This document shows, piece by piece, positions 39,494 to 48,178 of a stretch of 64,000 nt of DNA. Origin of the DNA: an uncultured Marivita sp. (GTDB lineage Bacteria > Pseudomonadota > Alphaproteobacteria > Rhodobacterales > Rhodobacteraceae). Under the pieces are notes generated by a model that saw only the letters and a program-made list of their open reading frames with translations, ran no database searches and was not told the origin of the DNA. Location of the stretch: contig NZ_CANKYW010000001.1 of assembly GCF_947488135.1 (NCBI RefSeq), forward strand, positions 1,116,001-1,180,000, read 5' to 3'. Each line of letters starts with the position of its first letter. The first letter of the stretch is position 1. A program made the translations under genes and the position numbers.

Positions 39494-41067
39494 GTGCACT
39501 TTGACCAGACCGCGCTGCGCGGTGCGATTTGGTCGGACGCGGTTTGTTCCGCGCTGCTTAAGATTGGCGAAAAGGCAGGCACATCCTGCGGTGTATCGGA
39601 CAGGTTTACAACAAGACTGATGGCCTCCGACGCGCCGATAATCTGCGCATCAAAGTGATCGTCCCGCGAGATGTGGGTTTCTATAGTGCCATCCGCCAAC
39701 CCAAGCCTGCGTCGCAGCGACAGGGCCGTTTGGTAGAACCGCAGGACCGAGCCGTCGTCTGCCCATTGCTGAGCGGCCGCACCATTCGGTGGACACGTGA
39801 TCGGCAACCACGGTGTGCTTTTGGAAAACCCGAAATTCGGTTTTGCGCTATCCCACGCCATCGGGGTTCGTGCCCCATCGCGGCCGGGTGGATCGGGCCA
39901 GTAGCTTTTGTCGAATGGATCGTGCAACGCCTCAAACGGGAGGTCCGGCTGCACCATCCCCAGTTCCTCGCCCTGATAGAGAAGCACCGGACCGGGCAAT
40001 GCCAAGATTATCGCGGCGAAGAGCCGGGCGTCCCGCGCGCTGCCATCGCCGAAGCGGCTGACGTGACGCGGTTGGTCATGCGAGGACAGCCACCACGCCA
40101 ACTCACAAGGCGTCCCCAGCCGCTCCAGAACGTCCGCCAGCACTGTCCCGGTCATACCGCGTTCCTGAAAGTCGATCACGTAGCCCGCATCGAGGCGGTT
40201 CGCGCCAGTGAAGCGCCGCAGAATCTCGACCGAACGCGGCCCCTCGTTGACCTCGCCGATGAGGTACGTGTCAGGCCCCGCCCAGTCGCGAATGTCGCGG
40301 CTGAACGCAGCGCAATTGTCCGGCAGCATGTCGTAGTCGTGGCGCTGCATGGTATAGGGATTGCTTGCCGGTCCGGGGATGCGGGCCTGTGCCGTGTCAG
40401 CGGGGGGATTGTCACGAAATTCCGGGTCGAAATAGAAACTGGTCACGGCATCGTAACGAAAACCGTCGACGCCGCGCGCACGCCAGAACTCGGTGACTTT
40501 GCGCAATGCGGCATGAACCTGCGGATTGCGATGGTTCAGGCAAGGCTGACAAGGCAGAAACTGGTGCAGGCAATACTGGCGCCGCTGCGGATGCCATTTC
40601 CACGCCGCCTGTCCGAAAAACGCGATCCAGTTGGACGGCGCGCTGCCGTCGGGCCGGGGGTCGGCCCAGACGTACATATCTTCGTACCCCGGCTCTCGTG
40701 CGCGCGACTTGAGGAACCAGGGGTGGCGATCAGAGGTGTGATTGAACACCTGGTCGATCATCACCCGCAGGTTCAAGGCATGAGCGCGCTCCACGAGCGC
40801 GTCGAAATCATCCAAAGTGCCGAAACGCGGATCGACCCGGCTTTGATCTGCCACATCATAGCCGCCGTCGCACATCGGTGAGACGAAGAAAGGCGATAGC
40901 CAGAGGCCGTCCACGCCCAGGCACGCGATGTGATCCAGGCGAGCGATGACGCCGCGCAAATCACCCTCGCCCGTTCCGGTGCTGTCCTGAAACGAGCGGG
41001 GGTAGACCTGATAGATCACCGGGTTTGCCGGCCAAAGACCGCGTTTCGGTCGGGGTTCAGCTTCCAA
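39490..41067 (-). CDS. GH13 alpha-glucosidase-type enzyme
   Basis: A 525-residue glycoside hydrolase of family 13 (oligo-1,6-glucosidase/alpha-glucosidase branch). VIYQVYPRSFQDSTGTGEGD (17-36, MIYQIYPRSF-type), MIDQVFNHTSDRHPWF (103-118), GFRYDAV with nucleophile Asp206, LIGEVNEGP with acid/base Glu272 and SSHDQPRH with Asp331 are all intact. No signal peptide, so cytoplasmic. The start is a TTG at 41067 inside the end of the upstream SDR gene (11-nt overlap), so it shares that gene's transcript and its EcfG-type promoter. Confidence 0.9.
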   Translation of the reverse strand: MEAEPRPKRGLWPANPVIYQVYPRSFQDSTGTGEGDLRGVIARLDHIACLGVDGLWLSPFFVSPMCDGGYDVADQSRVDPRFGTLDDFDALVERAHALNLRVMIDQVFNHTSDRHPWFLKSRAREPGYEDMYVWADPRPDGSAPSNWIAFFGQAAWKWHPQRRQYCLHQFLPCQPCLNHRNPQVHAALRKVTEFWRARGVDGFRYDAVTSFYFDPEFRDNPPADTAQARIPGPASNPYTMQRHDYDMLPDNCAAFSRDIRDWAGPDTYLIGEVNEGPRSVEILRRFTGANRLDAGYVIDFQERGMTGTVLADVLERLGTPCELAWWLSSHDQPRHVSRFGDGSARDARLFAAIILALPGPVLLYQGEELGMVQPDLPFEALHDPFDKSYWPDPPGRDGARTPMAWDSAKPNFGFSKSTPWLPITCPPNGAAAQQWADDGSVLRFYQTALSLRRRLGLADGTIETHISRDDHFDAQIIGASEAISLVVNLSDTPQDVPAFSPILSSAEQTASDQIAPRSAVWSKCT

Positions 41068-41911
41068 CGATCATCCCACCGTTCGGATGCAGGGTCTGTC
41101 CGGTGAAATAATTGCCGTCGTCGCTTGCCAGGAAAAGATAGGATGTCGCCACCTCCCAAGGCTGACCGGCGCGCCCCATCGGGACCTGCGTGCCGAAATC
41201 CTCGACCATGTCCGCAGGCATCGTACCGGGAATGAACGGCGTCCAGATCGGGCCGGGTGCCACACAATTCACGCGGATGCCGGCTTCGACGAGCTGCGCG
41301 GCGACAGAGCGCGAAAACGCGGTGATTGCTCCGCGTGTGGCGGAGTAGTCCACCAACGCTGCATTGCCCTTGAACGCGTTGACGCTGGCAGTGTTGACGA
41401 TCGCGCCGCCCTTGGGGATGTGGTCGAGCGCGGCCTGCGTGCAAAAGAAATAGCCCATGACATTGCTGTCGAATGTACGGCGCAAATGGTCTTCGGTGAT
41501 ATCGCGCAGGTCTGTTTCCATGTATTGCTGGGCCGCGTTGTTCACCAGAATGTCCAGACCACCCAGCTTGTCGACCAGGGCCTCGACGGCTGCAAACGCT
41601 TCGTCCCGCTTGCCGATATCGGCTTTCCTGGCAAAAGCGATGCCGCCCTCGTTCTCGATGGCGGCACAGGTGTCTTGGGCATCTTTGTCTTCTTCAAGAT
41701 AAATGAGTCCGACCTTCGCCCCCTCGCGTGCGAAGAGCACCGCGACTGCGCGACCGATGCCGCTGTCGCCGCCGGTAATGATAGCGCATTTGTCCTTCAA
41801 TTTGCCCGTCCCAGGATGGCGCGGCTGCCAATCGGGCGCCGGATCCATCTTGTGCTCGTCCGCGGGCATGCTGTCCTGTTCTTGCGGTGGAATTTTCTTG
41901 GTTTCGGTCAT
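41057..41911 (-). CDS. SDR family oxidoreductase of the general stress (YdaD/GS39-like) type
   Basis: 284 residues. An unusual N-terminal extension of about 45 residues (IPPQEQDSMPADEHKMDPAP, DWQPRHPGTGKLKDK) precedes CAIITGGDSGIGRAVAVLFA (the NADP loop, about 47-66), ILVNNAAQQY (about 127-136) and VDYSATRGAITAF, where YSATRG replaces the usual YxxxK: Lys is Arg-Gly shifted, i.e. Tyr-Ser-Ala-Thr-Arg. This Tyr-x3-Arg change at the catalytic lysine position should be checked. The start at 41911 has AAGGAG 7-12 nt upstream. An EcfG-type promoter precedes it. Related proteins in Bacillus are general stress proteins. Confidence 0.85.
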   Translation of the reverse strand: MTETKKIPPQEQDSMPADEHKMDPAPDWQPRHPGTGKLKDKCAIITGGDSGIGRAVAVLFAREGAKVGLIYLEEDKDAQDTCAAIENEGGIAFARKADIGKRDEAFAAVEALVDKLGGLDILVNNAAQQYMETDLRDITEDHLRRTFDSNVMGYFFCTQAALDHIPKGGAIVNTASVNAFKGNAALVDYSATRGAITAFSRSVAAQLVEAGIRVNCVAPGPIWTPFIPGTMPADMVEDFGTQVPMGRAGQPWEVATSYLFLASDDGNYFTGQTLHPNGGMIVGS

Positions 41912-41944
41912 GACGATCTCCTTGTCGCTGAGCCTTTGTGTCTC

Positions 41945-41969
41945 AACCGTCACCGAGATTTCGGGTTCC
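41945..41969 (-). promoter_or_regulatory. EcfG-type promoter of the SDR-glucosidase operon
   Basis: Minus strand GGAAC (41969-41965), a 16-nt spacer, GGTT (41948-41945), ending 34 nt before the start codon. It lies in a 350-nt gene-free stretch (41912-42261) that also holds the divergent promoter at 42172; between them (41970-42171) I see nothing further that I can name. Confidence 0.7.
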
Positions 41970-42171
41970 ATGCGCTGCTGGAAAGATGCCGAGATGGGCG
42001 GGACGACGAACCTTGCAGCGCCGGTAACCGGGCGTCGTTGTCCGATGAGCGAAGCAGACGCCTGCAAACCCAAAGTCGATAAAGCGTGGTGGCCAAGAGA
42101 CGGCCGCCGCACGCGCGAGGACAAGAAAAGGCGTTTCGATGCTCCGATTTTCGCGGTTTTTCCCGGATCTT

Positions 42172-42197
42172 GGAACAGTCGCTGCTGCACGATGGTT
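42172..42197 (+). promoter_or_regulatory. EcfG-type promoter of the PRC-barrel gene
   Basis: GGAAC (42172-42176), a 17-nt spacer, GGTT (42194-42197), ending 65 nt before the ATG. One base off the CGTT consensus. Confidence 0.68.
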
Positions 42198-42261
42198 GGT
42201 AAAACAATCGTCGTGATGAAAGCGGCGATCCCACGTGATGAAAGAAAGAAAGGATTGCGTA

Positions 42262-43584
42262 ATGAAACGGCTTCTTACTACCACAGCCCTTGTTGCCATG
42301 ACGTCAATGCCTCTTGCTGCGGAACAGCACAGCACCTCTGCAACAAGTGGGAACTCCTCCGTTCAGGTTGGCGAACAAGAGGTTCGCGTCTCCAATCTGA
42401 TGGACGCAACAGTTTATATGCCACAGGACGTAAGCTCTGATGTGGCCGACGTGCAGATCACCGATGGCGCACCCGAAGACTGGACCGAGATCGGGTCCAT
42501 CAGCGACGTTTTCGTCGACCAGTCGGGTCAGGTCTCGACAGTGGTTCTGTCACCGAATGACAGCGCCGGTACCGATGCAAATGCGCTTGGCCTCATGATG
42601 GACAGCGTGACCGTCAAGACCAGCGAGAATGGGGATCAGATTTTCGTCGTCTACACCGGCGACAAGGTCAGCCTCGAACAAGGTGAAGAGTTCGATCAGG
42701 CTCAGGCCGAAGAAGATGGCATGATGTCGGCGAACGATCGGCAGGATGGACAAATGGCGGCATCCGAGTCTGGCACCATGCAGAATGACGCAAATGCCGA
42801 CAGCAGCCAGATGGCAGATGCGCAGAACGCTGAGATGGAAAGCAACGGTCTGACCATTCGTGCCGCGGAATTGAACGGATATCCGGTTTATGTGCCGGGC
42901 GAAGGATCAACCGGTGACGAAATTCCCATGGAAGTGACCGGTGTCGACGATGCGTGGGAGCGTGTTGGCGAAATCGGTAGCGTGGTTCTGTCGCGCGACG
43001 GCGAGATCAAATCGGTCACGCTGGATGCCGGCGGTTTCCTCGGCATGGGGGAAAAGGAAGTCGAAACCACGATGGAAGAACTGCGCTTCGTTCGTGACAG
43101 CGACGATGACGGCGAATACTTCATCGTATTCACCGGTGACCGCAGCGCACTTGAAGAGCGCGAAGAGTACGACGAAGCAACGTCACGCGAACAGGGCGAA
43201 CAGCGTCTGACCAACGAGGATATCGCTCGGAGCACGCGGGCGAATGCGCAGGAAACCGGTGAGACGGTCGCCTCGGGCAGCGACAGCGGTGGCGAAGCAG
43301 AAACCGAAATCCTCGCAGCCGAGGAACTTGACGGTGCCCCCGTGTACGACTCCACCGGCGAAGAGATCGGTAATATTTCCGAACTTGTCGTCAACGATTC
43401 CGGTGAGATCTCGGAAGTCGTGATCGATGTGGGTGGTTTTCTGGGGCTTGGCGAAAAGCCCGTTGCCATTTCCTACACGGACCTGATGATCGACAAATCC
43501 GTCGATACGGCATTTGGAGATGTGCGCGTCAGCGTAAATCATTCCCGTGACGAACTGGAAAGTATGGAGCGCTGGACTCAGTAA
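42262..43584 (+). CDS. exported protein with tandem PRC-barrel repeats
   Basis: A 440-residue acidic protein with a signal peptide (residues 1-20, RLLTTTALVAMTSMPLAA). Three PRC-barrel-like units follow: about 38-140, about 200-300 and about 345-430. The last two share IGSVVLSRDGEIKSVTLDAG / ISELVVNDSGEISEVVIDVG and then GGFLGMGEKEV / GGFLGLGEKPV. Linkers are rich in Gln, Ser, Glu, Asp and Met. Probably periplasmic; function unknown, though PRC proteins are common in stress regulons. The ATG at 42262 has AAAGGA 9 nt upstream. Confidence 0.8.
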   Translation: MKRLLTTTALVAMTSMPLAAEQHSTSATSGNSSVQVGEQEVRVSNLMDATVYMPQDVSSDVADVQITDGAPEDWTEIGSISDVFVDQSGQVSTVVLSPNDSAGTDANALGLMMDSVTVKTSENGDQIFVVYTGDKVSLEQGEEFDQAQAEEDGMMSANDRQDGQMAASESGTMQNDANADSSQMADAQNAEMESNGLTIRAAELNGYPVYVPGEGSTGDEIPMEVTGVDDAWERVGEIGSVVLSRDGEIKSVTLDAGGFLGMGEKEVETTMEELRFVRDSDDDGEYFIVFTGDRSALEEREEYDEATSREQGEQRLTNEDIARSTRANAQETGETVASGSDSGGEAETEILAAEELDGAPVYDSTGEEIGNISELVVNDSGEISEVVIDVGGFLGLGEKPVAISYTDLMIDKSVDTAFGDVRVSVNHSRDELESMERWTQ

Positions 43585-43611
43585 CGGCACTTCCGAAATT
43601 TCTTGACCACG

Positions 43612-43644
43612 AAGGGGACCGGCGAACGTCGGTCCCCTTTTTTT
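43612..43644 (+). terminator. intrinsic terminator of the PRC gene
   Basis: AAGGGGACC (43612-43620) pairs with GGTCCCCTT (43631-43639), then a run of T. Strong Rho-independent terminator 28 nt after the stop, also serving as boundary to the convergent phosphoesterase gene. Confidence 0.92.
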
Positions 43645-43674
43645 ACGCTCTTGTTGTGGTGGATAAGGGGCGCA

Positions 43675-44490
43675 TCAGGGGCGATTGTCTGCCTCTATCG
43701 CGCGCCAGCCGGTCTCGCCGCGTTCAAATACAACGCTTTGTTCCTTGTGGAAATGAGCCACGTCCCGGCCGACATAGCGGTCAATTCGGGCCATCGCACC
43801 GTCCAGCGTCAGCAGGTTGAAATCGTTTTCCTGACCCCGCAACCGGTTCGAGAGGCCAGTTCCCGCATGCACTTGCAGAACCGCAGGCTCAGTGGGCGCC
43901 GAGGCAAATACATCCGCCCGCCAACTGTGAAGATGGCCGGACAGAACGATATCCGTCCCCAGCCGAGCCAATGCCGATATCGCGGCATCCGCGCCGCGCA
44001 TCAGCTTTTTGCGTTCGCCGGGAAGGTGTTCCAACGGGTGATGGACGACCACGATCCGAAAAGCACTGTCCGGTGTGTCGGCAAAGCCTTGCTCTACGGT
44101 CCTGATGTCCTTCGCGTCGAACCAGCCTCGCTGCCAGCCCAGCGGATTGACCGAATTGATACCGATAATCGACCACTCGGGATCGTGCACCTGCGGTTCA
44201 AGATCGGTGGAAATCCACTTTCGATAGCGCCGCCAGGGCATGAAAATCCGCTCAGGCAGATTATCAAGCGGGGTGTCATGGTTCCCGGGCACCACGAGCA
44301 CAGGGCTTTGCAGGCTGTCGATAAGATCACGGGCCTGCTTGAACTGCGAGGCGCGCGCGCGCTGCGTCAAATCGCCGGAAATCGCGACGATATCGGGTGC
44401 AAGCGCGTTGATCGTGTCGATCAGCGGGGGTAAAAGCTCGGGTCGGTCGCGCCCGAAATGCAGATCTGAGACATGCAGTAGCCGTTTCAT
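43675..44490 (-). CDS. metallophosphoesterase (calcineurin-like)
   Basis: 271 residues with a full two-metal phosphoesterase set: HVSDLHFGRDRP (DxH, Asp9/His11), DIVAISGDLTQRA (GD, Asp40 or near), VLVVPGNHDTPLDN (GNHD), VVVHHPLEHLPG (about 147) and VLSGHLHSWRAD (GHxH, about 182). Class III cyclic nucleotide phosphodiesterase-like. Start ATG at 44490 with GAAGG 9 nt upstream; it overlaps the upstream lipid kinase stop by 4 nt. The pairing suggests a joint role in lipid or nucleotide signalling, not proven. Confidence 0.88.
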   Translation of the reverse strand: MKRLLHVSDLHFGRDRPELLPPLIDTINALAPDIVAISGDLTQRARASQFKQARDLIDSLQSPVLVVPGNHDTPLDNLPERIFMPWRRYRKWISTDLEPQVHDPEWSIIGINSVNPLGWQRGWFDAKDIRTVEQGFADTPDSAFRIVVVHHPLEHLPGERKKLMRGADAAISALARLGTDIVLSGHLHSWRADVFASAPTEPAVLQVHAGTGLSNRLRGQENDFNLLTLDGAMARIDRYVGRDVAHFHKEQSVVFERGETGWRAIEADNRP

Positions 44491-45395
44491 CGTGTGCCTT
44501 CGTCTGAGCCCGGAGGCACGATCATATTGAGCGTGTCGTCGCTGAGGCCAATGCGGAAGGGTCCGGTCATGCGACGGCGTTCCCCATCGCACGCAACAAG
44601 AAGCTTCGACCGCTCGGTGGTCAGTTCGAAGCGATCACAGCAATACAGGTGGAAATCGCGATGCCGTGCGGCTTTGCCAAGCAACATGGCCGCTGCACTG
44701 CGCAACATGCCAAGGCGTCCTTGGTCTGGCGCGACCAGCATCGCCAGCTCGCCGTTTTCGATGCAGTCCGCGCCCTCCATGCCCATATGACGCAGTTGGA
44801 ACGCATTGTTGAGGACAAAAATCATCGGCGTTCTGACCGTCTCGTTCGTGTCGTTATTCCTGATCGTTACCGTCAGGGGTTTCGGCCATTGAAACAACAC
44901 CTTGAGAGCCGACCAATAGGCCGCGCCGCGGCTGCGGCCCCAGAAATTGTAGATATCCTCGCGGGATCGGAGGATCTGCGGGTAGAGACCGAAATTCGCG
45001 TTGTTCAGAAACACGGTGTCGTTCAAGAGGGCTACCCGCAGCGGCCGACTGTTCCCACGCGCAATGACCGCAACCGCGTCGTGCAGGTTTTGCGGGATAT
45101 CCAGGGATCGCGCGAAATAATTGAATGTCCCGCGGGGCAGGATGCCAAAGCGACACTCTTTCCCCAAAAGGGCTTGCGCCACGCCACTGATGGTGCCGTC
45201 GCCTCCGGCGGCAATCACCGTCGTCGTTCCGCCCTCGATGACACGTGAGACCGTGTCATGCAGCGATTTTGCGGGATCGAGATGGACGATCTGCGGCGAT
45301 AGACCCACCCGGTCGAACGCGGCCTGAATGTCCGAAGCGCTTGGTCCGGCGTGTTTCTTGCCGGAATGATCGTTGAGCAGAACACAAGGTTGCAT
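44487..45395 (-). CDS. diacylglycerol kinase-family lipid kinase
   Basis: 302 residues of the DAGK catalytic/YegS type: CVLLNDHSGKKH at the N-terminus, the nucleotide loop TTVIAAGGDGTISGVAQALL split (GGDGT at about 60-64), LGKECRFGILPRGTFNYFAR (about 76-95) and the NANFGLYP block (about 129). It phosphorylates a lipid such as diacylglycerol; which one is unknown. Translationally coupled to the phosphoesterase downstream. No EcfG-type site was found in its own 110-nt upstream gap, so it may be read through from the coiled-coil gene. Confidence 0.85.
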   Translation of the reverse strand: MQPCVLLNDHSGKKHAGPSASDIQAAFDRVGLSPQIVHLDPAKSLHDTVSRVIEGGTTTVIAAGGDGTISGVAQALLGKECRFGILPRGTFNYFARSLDIPQNLHDAVAVIARGNSRPLRVALLNDTVFLNNANFGLYPQILRSREDIYNFWGRSRGAAYWSALKVLFQWPKPLTVTIRNNDTNETVRTPMIFVLNNAFQLRHMGMEGADCIENGELAMLVAPDQGRLGMLRSAAAMLLGKAARHRDFHLYCCDRFELTTERSKLLVACDGERRRMTGPFRIGLSDDTLNMIVPPGSDEGTR

Positions 45396-45448
45396 GTCGT
45401 GTGATGCCGTTTCTGAAGGGGTCCACGCGTCGTGTATGCACTGTCCGC

Positions 45449-45499
45449 CATCATGCCGGGCAGGCAGGAAGGCCACACGCCATGTCCGCCGGCATGATG
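45449..45499. repeat. 11-bp inverted repeat in the gap before the lipid kinase
   Basis: CATCATGCCGG (45449-45459) and CCGGCATGATG (45489-45499) with a 29-nt loop. It lies just past the stop of the coiled-coil gene on the minus strand and could be a weak terminator or an mRNA stabilising hairpin; there is no T-run. Confidence 0.45.
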
Positions 45500-45505
45500 A
45501 TTGGA

Positions 45506-46741
45506 TCAATTGCTTTGCGATGTCTCATCTTCTTCGGACGCTTCACCACTGTTGTCAGAAGTCCCGTTCGCGGTGTTTTCCGCATCGGACCCGTCTTCCG
45601 ATTGTGTCTCGTCTTCAGCCGGTTCAGTTGTTTCGCCCGAGTTCTGCTCGCCTTGCGCAGTAGCATCCGAATTTTCGGAATTGCCGTTCTGGTTCGTGCT
45701 GGCATCCGAGGAAGCGTTTTCGCTGCTGCCTTCGGCGGTTGCGGTGTCGTCTTCATTGGCTGAACTCGAGTCCGCTTGATCGTTAGCCGCGGAGTCCGCT
45801 TCCTCGTTCGCCGCAGATGTATCGCTGCCGTTTTCGTCACTTGCCGCAGGTATGTCGTCACCGGTTTCGGTCGTGGTCGCGGATTGTTCTGCGTTGATCG
45901 CATCGGTCATACGCTGTTCGATCTCGGCCAGACGGCTTGCGCGTTGATCCACATTCGTGGTGAGCTGTGTGACGAAGGTCTGCAATTCGGAGCGTTGCTC
46001 CTGCAACGCCTGAATATCTTCATTCAGGCCCGTCCGCGTCTCGGTCAATTGTGCGACGCTTTGTTCAAGCGTTTTCTGACGCTCGGTCATCTCGGCAAGC
46101 TCGGTTTCGATGGCGTCTCGCTCGGACTGGAGTGCATCGCGGGCAGCGGTTTGTTCTTGAACTTCGGTCTCCAAAGTGGCGGCCTCTTCCGACAGGCGTG
46201 CCGTGTCCTCGGTGAGGGTGGCCATAGTGTCCCGCAAGTCGGCCTCGGCCACGCGGGCCTCTTCCAGCCGCGTGTTTATGTCTTCGAGTTCTGTTTCCTG
46301 CGCGGCGATCTCTTCTTCGATGGCTGCGCGACGGGTGTCGAACGACGCGATTTCCTCGCGCATGGGCGCCACGCGATCTTCGAGGGACGACAGAGTCTCT
46401 TCTTGCCGGGCGACCTCTTCATTAAGAGCGTCCCGGCGTGCGGTCGCTTCGTCCAATGCGGCGCGGGTGGTGTCGAGATCGGACTGCGCCGTGGTTGTCT
46501 GGCTTGTCAGTTGTTCAAGTTCGGGTCGAAGCGTGTCGATTTCGGTGCGCAATTCATCGACCGTTCCGGCGGCATCCTGCTGTTCCTGCATCTGCAATTC
46601 CAGGGTCGCGACCTCTTGGGTCAAGCCTTCGCGCTCCTGCGCACCGGTGACACCGAAATAAATCGCGAGAACCCACCCGATGAACGCCGCCAGGCCCAAC
46701 AGGAAAGTCTTGTTGCTCGAACTGGTATCGCTGCTGGCCAT
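45506..46741 (-). CDS. membrane-anchored coiled-coil protein with acidic low-complexity tail
   Basis: 411 residues in three parts. One membrane helix near the N-terminus (about 11-31, FLLGLAAFIGWVLAIYFGV). Then about 250 residues of heptad-rich coiled coil dominated by Glu, Thr, Ala, Leu and Gln. Then a tail of 129 residues (from NAEQSATTTE) with no Lys, Arg, His or aromatic residue, made of Ser, Glu, Asp, Asn, Ala, Thr, Gly and Gln. Start ATG at 46741 with GAGGAG 8-13 nt upstream. A perfect EcfG-type promoter precedes it. I do not recognise a family; a cell-envelope spacer or scaffold role is a guess. Confidence 0.75.
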   Translation of the reverse strand: MASSDTSSSNKTFLLGLAAFIGWVLAIYFGVTGAQEREGLTQEVATLELQMQEQQDAAGTVDELRTEIDTLRPELEQLTSQTTTAQSDLDTTRAALDEATARRDALNEEVARQEETLSSLEDRVAPMREEIASFDTRRAAIEEEIAAQETELEDINTRLEEARVAEADLRDTMATLTEDTARLSEEAATLETEVQEQTAARDALQSERDAIETELAEMTERQKTLEQSVAQLTETRTGLNEDIQALQEQRSELQTFVTQLTTNVDQRASRLAEIEQRMTDAINAEQSATTTETGDDIPAASDENGSDTSAANEEADSAANDQADSSSANEDDTATAEGSSENASSDASTNQNGNSENSDATAQGEQNSGETTEPAEDETQSEDGSDAENTANGTSDNSGEASEEDETSQSN

Positions 46742-46794
46742 TGTCTGTCTCCTCGTCTGCAAATGCGCATCAGCGCGCCTTGTAATGATGTGAC

Positions 46795-46820
46795 AACGGC
46801 AGGCTGTGGCGCTTGGTTCC
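46795..46820 (-). promoter_or_regulatory. EcfG-type promoter of the coiled-coil gene
   Basis: Minus strand GGAAC (46820-46816), a 17-nt spacer, CGTT (46798-46795): perfect consensus, ending 54 nt before the start codon. Confidence 0.85.
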
Positions 46821-46864
46821 CTGTCAGCCCGCATTTGGGGCCCAGAGAGGATAGACTGTCGGCG

Positions 46865-48178
46865 TCAATCGCGTCCGACGAATTCTTCTGCCGCGCCGGG
46901 ATGAATGCCAGTGACGGCACGCGTATTGGAACCGACCAAGGCGGCGCCCAGAGCGGTGACGATATCCGGCGCGCTCGTGCCGAGGGCCGCGACACCCAAG
47001 AGCCCTTCGGACCCTTCCTTCACTTTCCGCCCGGTGCGTGCGGTCCAGTGCTCCGGCGGTGTCAATGCCGCCTCGATCAGATCGAAATCGACTTCCATCT
47101 CGACGTTGTCGAACTGTCCGATCTGCGCGATGGGCGGCATGGTGAACGCGGCACGCGCGACGAAGGAAAGGTCGATCAGGGGCGGGCATTCCGGTCCGTA
47201 AAGACGGTGAGCCAGAGTTTCGCCATCGCGCGTGGCCACGGGTGTCAGGGGCAGCCGGTCGGCGCAATCGCCGACGGCGAACACGCCCGGATGCGAGGTC
47301 TGCAAACCGTCATCGACGGCGAAGGCCCCGGACTCGGCGGTTTTCAGCGTTTCGGTGAACCCGCCGGGAAGGTCGGTGCGCGGCTCGCGTCCCGTCGCGA
47401 CGACGACCTGGTCCACCGTGATGGTCGTGCCGTCATCCAACGAGACGCACATGCCGTCTGCCGCTTTTTCGAGCGCGGATGGCGTTTTCCCCAAATGCAG
47501 AGTTATACCACGGGCGCGCATCACCTCTGCGGTCAGATGTGCGATATCACTGTCAAATCCGGAAAGAACCCGCTCATTGGGATCGACAAGATGCACCTCT
47601 ACCCCGAGGCCAGTGAAAATCGACGCGAACTCGCTTCCGATATATCCGGCACCCAATAACGCCAGTGAGCGGGGCAGGGTCGTCCAACCGAAGACGTCAT
47701 CGCTGGTTTGTGCCAACTCCACGCCCTTGAAATCGGGAATTTTTGGCGTCGCTCCGGTCGCGAGAACAAGAGCGTTTGCCGAATAGGTGTCATCGCCGAC
47801 TGTCACCGTTCGTGCATCGGTCACAATCGCTGTGCCGAACAGCGTTGTCACACCGGCCTGCCGAAGACTGTCGGAATAGCTTTGACGGATGATCTCCTGC
47901 TTCTCGGTGATCCGTTCTTGCAATATAGGGAAATCCGGGCGCGGAGGCGCGGGGGCCAGACCTTGTTCACAGGCGGCACGCAGACGCTCATGCGTCCAAG
48001 TGGCCTCCCACATGAGCTTCTTCGGCACGCACCCACGATTGACACAAGTGCCTCCGATGGCATCCTTTTCGATCAGGCAGACGGATGCTCCAAGCTGTGC
48101 TGCCGTTGTCGCGAACGCCACTCCGCCCGAGCCTCCACCGATGACGATCGTGTCGAATGTCCGGGTCAAGTTGCGCAC
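46865..48178 (-). CDS. class I pyridine nucleotide-disulfide oxidoreductase (glutathione reductase-like)
   Basis: 437 residues, FAD- and NAD(P)H-dependent. FDTIVIGGGSGGVAFATTAA (8-27, FAD loop), GGTCVNRGCVPKKLMW (42-57, redox-active CxxxxC), ALVLATGATPKIP (about 136), the NAD(P) loop LALLGAGYIGSEFASIF (about 170-186) and VFAVGDCADRLPLTPVA (about 296, FAD). The C-terminal HPGAAEEF keeps the base His-Glu pair of glutathione reductases. It is slightly shorter than typical glutathione reductase (about 450). Substrate not certain. No EcfG site was found upstream. Confidence 0.88.
   Translation of the reverse strand: MRNLTRTFDTIVIGGGSGGVAFATTAAQLGASVCLIEKDAIGGTCVNRGCVPKKLMWEATWTHERLRAACEQGLAPAPPRPDFPILQERITEKQEIIRQSYSDSLRQAGVTTLFGTAIVTDARTVTVGDDTYSANALVLATGATPKIPDFKGVELAQTSDDVFGWTTLPRSLALLGAGYIGSEFASIFTGLGVEVHLVDPNERVLSGFDSDIAHLTAEVMRARGITLHLGKTPSALEKAADGMCVSLDDGTTITVDQVVVATGREPRTDLPGGFTETLKTAESGAFAVDDGLQTSHPGVFAVGDCADRLPLTPVATRDGETLAHRLYGPECPPLIDLSFVARAAFTMPPIAQIGQFDNVEMEVDFDLIEAALTPPEHWTARTGRKVKEGSEGLLGVAALGTSAPDIVTALGAALVGSNTRAVTGIHPGAAEEFVGRD

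Noticed and set aside
45776-47659. 627-codon plus-strand frame opposite the coiled-coil and disulfide oxidoreductase genes
   Set aside because: Spans two convincing minus-strand genes and the EcfG promoter between them.
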